A stretch of DNA of 64,000 bases. Source: Pontibacter sp. G13 (GTDB taxonomy: Bacteria; Bacteroidota; Bacteroidia; J057). The stretch is taken from contig NZ_CP134696.1 in NCBI RefSeq assembly GCF_031851795.1, forward strand, positions 3,926,501-3,990,500. The letters are read 5' to 3'. Below are positions 35,427-43,690 of this stretch, in pieces; within the stretch, counting starts at the first letter, position 1, and each line of letters opens with the position of its first letter. A program made the position numbers and the translations under genes. The notes beneath the pieces are model-generated. The model was given only the letters and a program-made list of their open reading frames with translations. It made no database searches and was not told where the DNA came from.

Positions 35427-37964
35427 ATGGAAAACCCGAGAAAGTCTTTATTGGCGTCCATTAATTGGAGGTCAATCATCCCACACGTCGCGATCATCCT
35501 AGGATTCTTCCTAGTGGTGGTTGCCTATTTCAGCCCCCTGATTTTTGAGAATAAGGTCGTCGATCAGCACGATATTGTCCAGTATCAAGGGATGGCGAAA
35601 GAATCCGTCGATTTCCGGGAACAGACAGGAGAAGAACCTCTTTGGGTAAGCACACTTTTCAGTGGGATGCCTGCTTTTCAGACAAGTATCCATTTCCCAA
35701 ACAACTGGTTTACAAAAATCAATCTCTTCCTTTGGGCGGGACTCCCTAGACCTGCCAACTACGTATTCCTATATTTCATTGGGTTTTACTTCCTGATGGG
35801 TACCATGGGATTCAATCCTTGGCAGAGCGGGATCGGGGCGTTAGCGTTTGCGCTGAGTTCCTATTTCTTCATTATTCTCGACGCAGGGCACACTTCCAAG
35901 GCGAATGCCATTGCCTATATGGCGCCAATTATTGGCGGAATATTGATGACCTACAAGGGAAAATATTTAGTCGGAGGGATCGTGACAGCCTTGGCCCTCG
36001 CGCTTGAATTGACGGTCAATCACTTCCAGATCACTTATTATCTCGCGATAACTATCGGAATTCTGGCTATTGCCTTTTTCGTAGATGCTACTGTCAAACA
36101 ACAACTCCCGAATTTCTTCAAAGCTTCTGCGATTTTGATTTTCGCAGCGATCTTAGGAGTTGGACCCAACTTGGGAAGGTTGATTACCACCTACGAATAT
36201 TCTGAAATGACCATGCGTGGTCCTTCCGAGCTGTCAACAGGAGGGAAGCAGGAAAGTGGTCTCGATCCCGAATATGCCTTGAGATGGAGTTACGGTAAGA
36301 TGGAAACCTTCACGCTCTTGATTCCTAATTTCAATGGAGGTGGAAGTGCCGTTCAGGTTCCCAAAAATTCAGAAACCTACAAAACACTCAAGCAGTACGC
36401 TGCTCAAAATCCACAAGTCGGGCAACTCGTAGATGGATTCCCTGCATACTGGGGACCGCAAGGCAGTACTTCTGGGCCCGTATATATTGGAGCGATCATT
36501 TGCTTCTTGTTTGTTCTATCCCTCTTGGTGGTTCGTGGCCCTGTATTTTGGTGGCTGCTGGTATCCACAATTCTTTTCATCATGCTTTCTTGGGGGAAAA
36601 ACTTCATGGGCTTCACCATGCTGTTTTTCGATTATTTCCCGATGTACAACAAGTTTCGGGCTGTCTCCATGATGCTGGTCATCGCCGAACTTACCATGCC
36701 AATCATGGCAATGTTGGCTTTGAAGAAAATCATGGACGCCGATGCTAAAACCGTATTGAAGGAAAACCTCGCCAAAAAGGTGTTGATCGCTGCCGGGATC
36801 ACCGGTGGAATTGCTTTGCTATTCGGTCTTTTCGCGACCTCATTCTTTTCCTTCACCAAGGAGAATGATGTATTCGGGGCTTCTGGCCCCCTCTTGGATC
36901 TGGCAATGGACTTCCGGAAGGATATGTTCGTTTCGGATGCCTTCCGTTCGTTTGGATTTATTGCTGCCGCTGCAGGATTGATTTGGGCTTATCTGACCGG
37001 CAAGGTCAAACCTCAGCTCGTTTACGCTGGATTGGCAGTCTTGATTTTGGTAGACATGATTCCTGTGAACATGCGCTATCTCAATGACCATTCCTACAAA
37101 TCCAAACGGGCGTACGAGGCGACCTTCAATCCGACTCCAGCCAATCAGGCCATTCTTCAGGATAATGATCCGAACTTCCGGGTACTCAACATTTCATCGA
37201 ATACCTTTAATGATGCGATGACTTCATACTTCCACAAATCTATCGGTGGATATCATGCCGCCAAGCTAGGAAGGTACAATGATGTCATTCAGCGTCATCT
37301 GGCTCGTGAAATGGGGCAATTGCAGGGATCTTTCCAAGCGATTCAGGCGAATCCTTCCGATTCGACAATCCGAGCAGAGATGTCCAAGCTCAAGGTATTG
37401 AACATGCTCAATATGAAATACCTGATCTTGAATCCCAATGGCGCACCTTTCCAAAACCCCGTGCCAATGGGCAACGCATGGTTTGTGGACAATGTGCAGT
37501 GGGTCAATAGCCCTGACGAAGAAATTGCTGCGCTTGGTTCGCCGCGAGTTTCTTTCTACAATACTGCCATTGTGGATCAGGCTTATGATGGAGGTGCTTT
37601 CAAGCAGCAATTGGAAGGAGTGAATCCTTCGAAGGGTACTATCCGATTGACGGAGTTCAAGCCCAATCACATCACCTACCAAACTCAAAATGCCGGCGAA
37701 GGAATTGCCATCTTCTCAGAGGTGTACTACAATTCTGGCAAAGGCTGGAATGCATACATTGATGGTGAGCTTGTGCCACACTTTAGAGCCAACTACATTT
37801 TGCGAGGCTTGCGCATTCCTGCTGGATCTCATCAAGTTGAGTTTAAGTTTGAACCTAAATCCTATTTCATGGGAGAAACGCTCGACTTGATCTTCTCAAT
37901 CCTCCTGATGTTGGGCCTCTTTGGCGTGATATTCATCAGCTATCGAAACAGGTCCAAGGAGTAA
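35427..37964 (+). CDS. YfhO-family large membrane protein
   Basis: An 845-residue integral membrane protein with about twelve hydrophobic helices and a long soluble C-terminal part (residues 560-810) before a last helix. It resembles YfhO (GT-C fold glycosyltransferase-like) proteins: FSPLIFENKVVDQHDIVQY after helix 1, LWVSTLFSGMPAFQT, and GHTSKANAIAYMAPIIGG. In Firmicutes YfhO is linked to glycosylation of wall or lipid polymers; the bacteroidal members are uncharacterised. Position after a nucleotide-sugar operon suits a role in glycan assembly. A terminator follows at 37985. Confidence 0.85.
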   Translation: MENPRKSLLASINWRSIIPHVAIILGFFLVVVAYFSPLIFENKVVDQHDIVQYQGMAKESVDFREQTGEEPLWVSTLFSGMPAFQTSIHFPNNWFTKINLFLWAGLPRPANYVFLYFIGFYFLMGTMGFNPWQSGIGALAFALSSYFFIILDAGHTSKANAIAYMAPIIGGILMTYKGKYLVGGIVTALALALELTVNHFQITYYLAITIGILAIAFFVDATVKQQLPNFFKASAILIFAAILGVGPNLGRLITTYEYSEMTMRGPSELSTGGKQESGLDPEYALRWSYGKMETFTLLIPNFNGGGSAVQVPKNSETYKTLKQYAAQNPQVGQLVDGFPAYWGPQGSTSGPVYIGAIICFLFVLSLLVVRGPVFWWLLVSTILFIMLSWGKNFMGFTMLFFDYFPMYNKFRAVSMMLVIAELTMPIMAMLALKKIMDADAKTVLKENLAKKVLIAAGITGGIALLFGLFATSFFSFTKENDVFGASGPLLDLAMDFRKDMFVSDAFRSFGFIAAAAGLIWAYLTGKVKPQLVYAGLAVLILVDMIPVNMRYLNDHSYKSKRAYEATFNPTPANQAILQDNDPNFRVLNISSNTFNDAMTSYFHKSIGGYHAAKLGRYNDVIQRHLAREMGQLQGSFQAIQANPSDSTIRAEMSKLKVLNMLNMKYLILNPNGAPFQNPVPMGNAWFVDNVQWVNSPDEEIAALGSPRVSFYNTAIVDQAYDGGAFKQQLEGVNPSKGTIRLTEFKPNHITYQTQNAGEGIAIFSEVYYNSGKGWNAYIDGELVPHFRANYILRGLRIPAGSHQVEFKFEPKSYFMGETLDLIFSILLMLGLFGVIFISYRNRSKE

Positions 37965-37984
37965 GACCTGCCTGTCGACCTAAG

Positions 37985-38018
37985 AATCCCCACTCGTTTT
38001 GGCGAGTGGGGATTTTTT
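37985..38018 (+). terminator. Intrinsic terminator after the YfhO-like gene
   Basis: AATCCCCACTCG (37985-37996) pairs perfectly with CGAGTGGGGATT (38003-38014), followed by T to 38018. Confidence 0.92.
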
Positions 38019-38174
38019 GTATGGGACGAAGTGACCAAAATCAATGCCTGTCCTGATGGTCAACAATCCAGAATTGGCCAACAGGTACGACTTTAGGGGT
38101 ATCACAGGGGGACCTTAGAGCTTGCTGGAAAGCGGTGGGTCCAGCTGGGTGTTGAAAACCAATTAATCCCCATC

Positions 38175-39053
38175 ATGAAGAAGATTTTTGTTCCTACCGA
38201 TTTTTCCACTTGTGCATATTACGCATCTGATGTAGCGATGGCGCTCGCAGACAAGGTGCTGGCTGAGGTTCACTTCTACACGAGAGTGGATGTTCATCCT
38301 CTTTGGGATGGGATGTCTCCCAATGCACGCAAAGATTTTCCTGAATCTTTTTCGAAGATCCAGGAGGTGAAATCTCACTTTCGGGATCTCCGTGAAAGAT
38401 ACAAGGACTCCAAGGTGAGGATTGTGACCACCTATTCTCATGGAGATATGATGGGGGTCATCAATCGATACGTGGACAAAGAGGATGTCTTCATGGTTGT
38501 GATGGGAAGTAGTGGTTCCTCTGGACTCAAAGAGGTGATTCTGGGTTCCAATGCCCAGAAAGTTGTCAAGAATGCTTCTTGTCCCGTCATGGTGATCAAG
38601 CACCCACCGCTCAACATGGATTTCAAAAACATCGTGTTCGCTTCTGACTTTCGTCCCGAGGCAAAGGAATCCTTCAAGCAGTTGATTGAGTTTGCAGCCC
38701 CTTTCGGAGCGCATATCCACCTGCTGTACATCGAGGCGCCGTCTTCCTTCAACGATGCAGAGGCTGATCAGCGAGGCAATATGGATGAGTTCGAGCGTAT
38801 GTGCTGGAAGCTTCCATGTACCAAGCATACGTTTGGAGATCTCAATATCGAGATGGGAATCACCCATTTTGCGACCGATACACAAGCTGACCTAATTGCT
38901 GTTTGCAATTATGGCCGACCAGCTTTGCAGAAAATATTCACAGGCAGCATTACTGAGGCATTGGTGAATCACCTCGAATTGCCTGTCCTGACCATGAATA
39001 CCAGAGCAACCAATTCTTGGGTCCAATTGACAGAAGAGGACTTGCAAGCATAG
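38175..39053 (+). CDS. Tandem universal stress protein
   Basis: A 292-residue protein with two UspA domains. The first (residues 1-145) starts KKIFVPTDFSTCAYYASDVA and has the ATP-binding pattern VMGSSGSSGLKEVILGSNAQ with SCPVMVI. The second (residues 150-275) starts KNIVFASDFRPEAKESFKQ and ends LIAVCNYGRPALQKIF with LPVLTMNT, where the phosphate loop is poorly conserved. So the first domain may bind ATP and the second probably not. Cytoplasmic stress-associated role. A terminator lies at 39085, and repeat copy C follows. Confidence 0.9.
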   Translation: MKKIFVPTDFSTCAYYASDVAMALADKVLAEVHFYTRVDVHPLWDGMSPNARKDFPESFSKIQEVKSHFRDLRERYKDSKVRIVTTYSHGDMMGVINRYVDKEDVFMVVMGSSGSSGLKEVILGSNAQKVVKNASCPVMVIKHPPLNMDFKNIVFASDFRPEAKESFKQLIEFAAPFGAHIHLLYIEAPSSFNDAEADQRGNMDEFERMCWKLPCTKHTFGDLNIEMGITHFATDTQADLIAVCNYGRPALQKIFTGSITEALVNHLELPVLTMNTRATNSWVQLTEEDLQA

Positions 39054-39084
39054 GCTTATCCGCCAGTACACATGTGAATCATCT

Positions 39085-39119
39085 AGAGGCTTCCTGATTT
39101 TGGGAAGCCTCTTTGGGTT
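39085..39119 (+). terminator. Intrinsic terminator after the Usp gene
   Basis: AGAGGCTTCC (39085-39094) pairs with GGAAGCCTCT (39103-39112), followed by TTGGGTTTT. Confidence 0.85.
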
Positions 39120-39173
39120 TTGGGGATAGCCAAAGAAAGGTAAGGCTGAATTACATCCCTCATCCCTGAAGGG

Positions 39174-39384
39174 GTGCGGCTGGTATGGGGCGGTGTGAGG
39201 CACCTGGAGGATTCAGTCGATGAGGAAAAGCGTGCGAGATAAGAATCAGTTTGCCGAGATAAAACAGAATGCCTGATGATAGAATGATGATCATCGACCG
39301 AGCGAACAGCGAGTCCGGAAGACGCCGACTCGGCGACCAAGATTACTAGAGGGGCACGTTTGGCTTGCACGCCGAGGCACACCC
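39174..39384 (-). repeat. Dispersed structured intergenic repeat, copy C
   Basis: On the minus strand it begins GGGTGTGCC (39384-39376) and the outer stem is CTCGGCG (39329-39335) with CGCCGAG (39370-39376). The conserved block runs GTCGCCGAGTC to GCTCGGTC (39303-39296). The copy-specific hairpin uses GTCGATGA (39216-39223) and TCATCGAC (39291-39298) as arms, with a larger loop of about 67 bases. The right module, very like copy B, reads GGTGCCTCACACC, then ACCAGCCGCAC up to CCGCAC (39174-39179 on the complement). Confidence 0.8.
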
Positions 39385-39403
39385 ATCTGGAGAAACCCCA
39401 AAT

Positions 39404-39433
39404 GAAAAAGCCCCACCCAAAATTTGGGCAGGG
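39404..39433 (-). terminator. Intrinsic terminator after the PLDc_N gene
   Basis: On the minus strand CCCTGCCCAAA pairs with TTTGGGTGGGG with one mismatched position, followed by CTTTTTC. Confidence 0.65.
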
Positions 39434-39460
39434 AATGATTTTATTTCGACACGTTCAAAC

Positions 39461-39631
39461 CTAGCTTCTATCTCCAAACAAGATCCAGCAAATCGGTCCT
39501 AGGACTGGGAAAAAGAAGATCCCGAGTGTCCAGAGAATTTTCGCGGATGTGGACTGCGGTGAACGCCAGACGTAGATAAGGGCTCCGATGGTGATCAAAA
39601 ACCACACAACCCCGATGATGAACTTGAACAT
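39461..39631 (-). CDS. Small PLDc_N-domain membrane protein
   Basis: A 56-residue protein from the ATG at 39631. It has two hydrophobic helices, VVWFLITIGALIYVWRS and ILWTLGIFFFPVLGPICWIL, ending FGDRS. This is the phospholipase D N-terminal (PLDc_N) domain that in cardiolipin synthases anchors the enzyme in the membrane; here it stands alone without the nuclease domain. Such free-standing forms are common and unexplained. I prefer this start to the TTG 39 bases upstream, whose additional residues have no family likeness. Confidence 0.8.
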   Translation of the reverse strand: MFKFIIGVVWFLITIGALIYVWRSPQSTSAKILWTLGIFFFPVLGPICWILFGDRS

Positions 39632-39774
39632 AATGTGGTTATTTTTCCCAGAATGAACGCCAGTAACCAAGGAGGTTGGAATTCCTACTGGGGAGAGTTG
39701 CGATAAACGGAGTTGCGCAATCCCTTTTCAGCCCTTAATTTCTGACTTGAAATTTAATAAAGAAACTCGCTTTC

Positions 39775-40671
39775 ATGCTCCACACCATAGATTTGCAGTT
39801 TTTCGTCGACCACGCCATTGCCGCATTTGTGGTCGAGACTTCCGCGGGACCTGTCTTGATCGAGAGTGGTCCTCATTCGGTCTTTCCGCATCTGAAGGAC
39901 AGACTTGGAGAGTTGGGCTATCAGCCATCCGACATCAAGCATGTGTTGCTTACTCATATCCATTTTGATCATGCTGGCGCAGCCTGGGCGTTTGCCAAAG
40001 AAGGGGCTACCACATACGTTCATCCCAAAGGATACAAGCATCTACACGATCCAGAGAAGCTCTACAACTCTGCCAAGCGCATCTACGGCGACCAAATGGA
40101 GCATTTGTGGGGTCTGATGGAAGGTATTCCTGAATCTCAGCTCGTCGCTGTGGAAGATGAGCAAACGCTGGAAATTGGAGATACGAAATTCAAGGCTTGG
40201 TTCACGCCCGGTCATGCCAGCCATCATATCGCCTGGCAGTGGGGCGATCAATTGTTTACTGGGGATGTAGCGGGCTGCAAAATTGAGGGAGGTCCCATCT
40301 CACCACCCTGCCCGCCGCCTGATATCGACATTGAAGCTTGGATGAGTTCCATTCAACGGATTCGAGATTTGGCTCCCAAAACCCTGCATCTGACGCATTT
40401 TGGGGAAATTCATGATGTGGAAGGGCACCTGAATGGGCTGGTGAAAATCTTGGAAGATTGGAAGGCTTGGATGAAGACCCCTTTTGAAGCAGGCAAATCT
40501 GTCCCTGAGATCGTCCCAGAATTCAAGGCTTATGCTGCCGCACAATTGAAGGAGGCGGGACTGGATGATCAAGCAATCGCCCGGTATGAAGCCGCCAATC
40601 CCGCTTGGATGAGCGTGGCGGGTTTGATGCGATACTGGAAGAAAAAAACAGAGGCTGAAGCTACTCTGTAG
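39775..40671 (+). CDS. Metallo-beta-lactamase-fold hydrolase
   Basis: A 298-residue protein with a complete di-metal site: H61-I-H63-F-D65-H66 in LLTHIHFDHAGAA, H147 in TPGHASHH, D164 in FTGDVAG and the last His in LHLTHFGE. Similar to glyoxalase II-type and quorum-quenching-like MBL hydrolases of Bacteroidota; the substrate is not known. A C-terminal helical tail (residues about 215-298, VKILEDWKAWMKTPF onward) distinguishes it from short members. Cytoplasmic. Its 3' end overlaps the convergent gene at 40661 by 11 bases. Confidence 0.88.
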   Translation: MLHTIDLQFFVDHAIAAFVVETSAGPVLIESGPHSVFPHLKDRLGELGYQPSDIKHVLLTHIHFDHAGAAWAFAKEGATTYVHPKGYKHLHDPEKLYNSAKRIYGDQMEHLWGLMEGIPESQLVAVEDEQTLEIGDTKFKAWFTPGHASHHIAWQWGDQLFTGDVAGCKIEGGPISPPCPPPDIDIEAWMSSIQRIRDLAPKTLHLTHFGEIHDVEGHLNGLVKILEDWKAWMKTPFEAGKSVPEIVPEFKAYAAAQLKEAGLDDQAIARYEAANPAWMSVAGLMRYWKKKTEAEATL

Positions 40672-41149
40672 CATGGGTGGCAGCGTGGGTAATTTCCAAT
40701 TCCTGCTTTTTCAGGAGAATGCCTAGCTGCTTTCGCATGAGCGCAATCCACTCCCCTTTTTGGAGCTCAGAGAGCGGTTCTGCTTGAGGTTGTTTGATCC
40801 ATTTCGCCAATAGGTGATTGGGAGACTCAAACATACCGCCCATGCCATGAAACGCGATCTGTCTGGCATGCAGGTCTTCCGCCTTGTACCAAATGGTCTC
40901 AAGGTCAGGTTCAAGCATCTCCCAAAGATCCTGTTCGATCTTTGGGAGATGTGCTTTTAGATCATCCGAATCGAGGTAGGCAGCGGTGAGTTGCTTGCGG
41001 GACCAAGACGTTAGATGGCTGGAGGTCTCCTCGATCTTGTTGGTCAGACTGGCCTTCACCCGAGCTCGCTTTCTCGACTCTCGCTGATAGAAGTAGGCAA
41101 GCGTCACAAATACCAGCCCTACGATTCCGATGAAATAAAAGGTGTACAT
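40661..41149 (-). CDS. Membrane-anchored protein of unknown function
   Basis: A 162-residue protein with one N-terminal membrane helix (FYFIGIVGLVFVTLAYFY) followed by a basic stretch (RESRKRARVKA) and a helical, mostly charged cytoplasmic domain (ETSSHLTSWSRKQLTAAYL and LDSDDLKAHLPKIEQDLWE). I recognise no family. The basic stretch after the helix puts the rest in the cytoplasm. The gene is separated by 17 bases from the Nudix gene upstream and probably shares its transcript. Its last 11 bases overlap the MBL hydrolase gene. Confidence 0.65.
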   Translation of the reverse strand: MYTFYFIGIVGLVFVTLAYFYQRESRKRARVKASLTNKIEETSSHLTSWSRKQLTAAYLDSDDLKAHLPKIEQDLWEMLEPDLETIWYKAEDLHARQIAFHGMGGMFESPNHLLAKWIKQPQAEPLSELQKGEWIALMRKQLGILLKKQELEITHAATHATE

Positions 41150-41166
41150 ACCGTATGGGTTAATGA

Positions 41167-41694
41167 CTATGAGTTGAGTTGGACCTTGGCCGAGTTTTCT
41201 GTTTGTGTTTCAAAATACTGCTTGAGCATTTGAGTATGGGCTTCAAAGGCGAGCTCGATGGGAGTTCGTTGAATCCCGATCTCCAAGACCTCTTCATTGG
41301 CTTTGAAATCGGGAATCATGCTTGAATCTATTGGTTCAGCGATACTGAATATAAGCAAATAGCTCCCCGATTGCACGCTGACGGCTTGCTGAATGCTAAA
41401 GGTCGATGCAGGCAATACCAATCCGGTTTCCTCCCGCAATTCCCTCGCAGTGCCCTCTTGCCAAGTTTCATTCGCTTCGAGAAACCCACCCGGAAATGCC
41501 CAAGATCCATATCCTGATTCTTCCCCGCGTTTGACGAGGAGCACGCCGTCATCTACGGGTACGATGGCTAGGACCACTGGCAATGGATTCCGATAGGTCG
41601 TATGTTGGCAGGCAAGGCACAAAGTACTTGTGGCAGTGAGCGAGGTGAGTCGGTCGCTGCCACATGCTTCGCAGAATTTGGGTAGGTGGGTCAT
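41167..41694 (-). CDS. Nudix hydrolase with N-terminal zinc ribbon
   Basis: About 175 residues from the ATG at 41694 (a TTG 36 bases earlier is less likely). An N-terminal zinc ribbon C8-E-A-C11 and C26-L-A-C29 precedes the Nudix domain. The Nudix box is GGFLEANETWQEGTARELREETG with the required glycine, E, R-E-L-x-E-E pattern, given here in fragments GGFLEANE and RELREETG. Zn-ribbon Nudix proteins of this kind include NudC-like NADH pyrophosphatases and DUF-type hydrolases that remove oxidised or toxic nucleotides. The exact substrate is open. Confidence 0.9.
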   Translation of the reverse strand: MTHLPKFCEACGSDRLTSLTATSTLCLACQHTTYRNPLPVVLAIVPVDDGVLLVKRGEESGYGSWAFPGGFLEANETWQEGTARELREETGLVLPASTFSIQQAVSVQSGSYLLIFSIAEPIDSSMIPDFKANEEVLEIGIQRTPIELAFEAHTQMLKQYFETQTENSAKVQLNS

Positions 41695-41803
41695 AGGCTT
41701 GAAAGATTTTGCGCAATGTGTTTCCAACAATCTCTGGAAACATTCTGTTCCGTCTACGTTTTTTTGTAAGTTATTTCTAGCACCCTTACCTAATCATACG
41801 ACT

Positions 41804-42250
41804 ATGGAGACGGTATCGTCTAACAAAGCCAAAATGCTAGGGGGGAATTTTGCCTTGCTGTTTGTCGGGGTCGGAATTGCATCTTCCGCCTGCTTTTCAG
41901 GGGTTCTGCACATGGCGTTTGAAAGTGTATGGCACTTCATCGCCGCAGGACTGATCATCCCAACCGCGATATTCAAGCTCGGTCAACAGGTAGGTTTACG
42001 TGTCTATGTAGATAGAGAGGAACCCATCGTGGTCGGAATCATGCACGCAGTCTTGTGCTTGGGCTTATTTGCCAGCCTCATTTTTGCAGTGGATGCATGG
42101 GTACTCGAGGAAAGCTTGATGGAGGCGGAAGTCTTGATCAAGTTGGGGACTCGGGCGCTTAGGACCATGATTTTGGGGCTCGTTCCTACTATCGCATTGG
42201 GAGCGATTTTCGGAGCGCATTTAGGGCTTCGTGATATCGCAGAAGAATAA
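41804..42250 (+). CDS. Four-helix membrane protein of unknown function
   Basis: A 148-residue protein from the ATG at 41804; the open frame extends upstream to 41630 across the Nudix start and that part is not protein-like. Four hydrophobic helices are seen: NFALLFVGVGIASSACFSG, FIAAGLIIPTAIFKLGQQVG, VGIMHAVLCLGLFASLIFAV and TMILGLVPTIALGAIFG. No family is recognised. It is divergent from the Nudix gene and followed by a terminator at 42274. Confidence 0.7.
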   Translation: METVSSNKAKMLGGNFALLFVGVGIASSACFSGVLHMAFESVWHFIAAGLIIPTAIFKLGQQVGLRVYVDREEPIVVGIMHAVLCLGLFASLIFAVDAWVLEESLMEAEVLIKLGTRALRTMILGLVPTIALGAIFGAHLGLRDIAEE

Positions 42251-42273
42251 GACCTGCTGGTCGAATAACAGAT

Positions 42274-42311
42274 GGGGCAATCTCACTTTATGGGATTTGC
42301 CCACTTTTTTT
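42274..42311 (+). terminator. Intrinsic terminator after the four-helix membrane protein
   Basis: GGGCAATC pairs with GATTTGCCC (one bulged T), followed by a run of T from 42304 on. Confidence 0.75.
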
Positions 42312-42350
42312 GTTCAGATTGACCGCTTGGATTCTTGAGGATATCTGCTT

Positions 42351-42533
42351 GGGTGTGCCCTCGCGTGTTTGAAGTCGATATCTGCCTGGAGAAATGAGTC
42401 GCGAGGTCGGTCCCTTACGTACTCGCTGCCGCTCGGTCTTGGATCTGGGGGCGAGATATCGCCGCCACCAGATCCAAGACGCCTCCTATCGTCGGCCACT
42501 TCAGGCACCTCACACCACACATTCCAGCCGCAC
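42351..42533 (+). repeat. Dispersed structured intergenic repeat, copy B
   Basis: GGGTGTGCCC opens the element. The outer stem is CCTCGCG (42359-42365) with CGCGAGG (42400-42406). GATATC occurs at 42340, 42377 and 42455 and could form an additional pairing. The conserved block runs GTCGCGAGGTC to GCTCGGTC (42431-42438). The copy-specific hairpin is the longest: 13-bp perfect arms GTCTTGGATCTGG (42436-42448) and CCAGATCCAAGAC (42468-42480), with an inner GGCGA-GATA-TCGCC. The right module reads GGCACCTCACACC, then TTCCAGCCGCAC, nearly identical to copy C, ending in CCGCAC at 42528-42533. Confidence 0.82.
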
Positions 42534-42547
42534 ATTTTACGCAACCC

Positions 42548-42577
42548 CAAAAAAATAGGCTGCCCTAAGGACAGCCT
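42548..42577 (-). terminator. Intrinsic terminator after pheS
   Basis: On the minus strand AGGCTG and CAGCCT pair around a loop, followed by a run of seven T (A run at 42549-42555 on the plus strand). It is about 30 bases after the pheS stop. Confidence 0.8.
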
Positions 42578-42607
42578 CAATGCTATTTGAAAGCCATAAA
42601 AGGCTCA

Positions 42608-43630
42608 TTATCCAATTCGCTCAAATTGCTTCAAGAAGCGGATATCGTTCTGAGAGTACAGACGAAGATCCGGTACGCGATACAGCAACTGGGCAATTCG
42701 CTCCACACCCATTCCGAAAGCATATCCAGAATATACCTCTGGGTCAATACCGCAATTGCGGAGGACATTCGGGTCCACCATTCCACAACCCATGATCTCT
42801 ACCCAGCCAGTACCCTTGGTGATTCGGTAGTCATCCTCGGTTTCCAGCCCCCAGTAGACATCCATCTCCGCGCTGATCTCGGTAAATGGGAAGTAAGAAG
42901 GTCGCAGTTTGATTCGCGCTTGATCGCCAAAAATCTCAGAAGAGAAGTACTGCAAGGTCTGCTTCATATCGGCAAAGCTGATGCCTTTGTCGATTACCAA
43001 GCCTTCTACCTGATGGAAGAAGCAGTGAGCCCGAGCCGAAATCGCTTCGTTACGGTATACACGGCCTGGAGAGAGTACCTTGATCGGTGGCTCTGAATCC
43101 TCCATCACGCGTACTTGCACGGAAGAAGTGTGCGTACGAAGTAGATAATCGGGATTGCGCTGGACAAAGAAGGTGTCCTGCATATCTCGAGCGGGGTGAT
43201 TGTCGGGAAAGTTGAGGGCAGAGAAATTGTGCCAATCATCTTCGATCTCGGGACCTTCCGCTACGGTAAATCCAAGGCGTTCAAAGATGCTGACAATCCG
43301 GTTCAATACGGTTGTCAGAGGATGACGTGCGCCCTGAACGTGGGCATCACCAGGAAGGGTCAAGTCATGAGGACGATCCGAAGAGACGGATTGTGCCTTC
43401 AATGATGCTTGAAATTCATTGAGACGCTCGGTTGCGCGAGTCTTGAGTTGGTTGAGGGTTTGTCCTACCAACTTCTTTTGATCCCCGGGAAGGGCCTTGA
43501 ACTCGCCAAACAACTGGTTGATCTCCCCTTTCTTGTTGGTGAATTTGCGCTTGAAGGATTCGAGGTCGTCCTCGATGGAAACCTGGAAGGCATTCACCTC
43601 CTCGAGCAATTGCTTGATTTTCTCTTGCAT
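42608..43630 (-). CDS. pheS: Phenylalanyl-tRNA synthetase alpha subunit
   Basis: About 340 residues from the ATG at 43630; an in-frame GTG 12 bases upstream is the alternative. Class II aminoacyl-tRNA synthetase catalytic subunit that charges tRNA-Phe together with PheT. An N-terminal coiled coil (residues about 1-85) binds tRNA. The catalytic motifs are visible as HPARDMQDTFF (motif 2 region), RTHTSSVQVR, and FGMGVERIAQLLY with GVERIA as motif 3. pheT is not in the window, as is frequent in this phylum. The stop is followed by a terminator. Confidence 0.95.
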   Translation of the reverse strand: MQEKIKQLLEEVNAFQVSIEDDLESFKRKFTNKKGEINQLFGEFKALPGDQKKLVGQTLNQLKTRATERLNEFQASLKAQSVSSDRPHDLTLPGDAHVQGARHPLTTVLNRIVSIFERLGFTVAEGPEIEDDWHNFSALNFPDNHPARDMQDTFFVQRNPDYLLRTHTSSVQVRVMEDSEPPIKVLSPGRVYRNEAISARAHCFFHQVEGLVIDKGISFADMKQTLQYFSSEIFGDQARIKLRPSYFPFTEISAEMDVYWGLETEDDYRITKGTGWVEIMGCGMVDPNVLRNCGIDPEVYSGYAFGMGVERIAQLLYRVPDLRLYSQNDIRFLKQFERIG

Positions 43631-43690
43631 AGTGATTCTCACCTGAGCGACAAAGGTACGAGGAAATTGAAAAATGCGGAACCCAAAATG

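Larger units (their letters stand above)
39054..39460. other. Intergenic region between the Usp and PLDc_N genes
   Basis: Convergent gene ends enclose a plus-strand terminator (39085-39119), repeat copy C (39174-39384) and a minus-strand terminator (39404-39433). No gene is visible. Confidence 0.8.
42251..42607. other. Intergenic region between the membrane protein and pheS
   Basis: Convergent gene ends enclose a plus-strand terminator (42274-42311), repeat copy B (42351-42533) and a minus-strand terminator (42548-42577). No gene is visible. The layout is the same as at 39054-39460. Confidence 0.8.
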
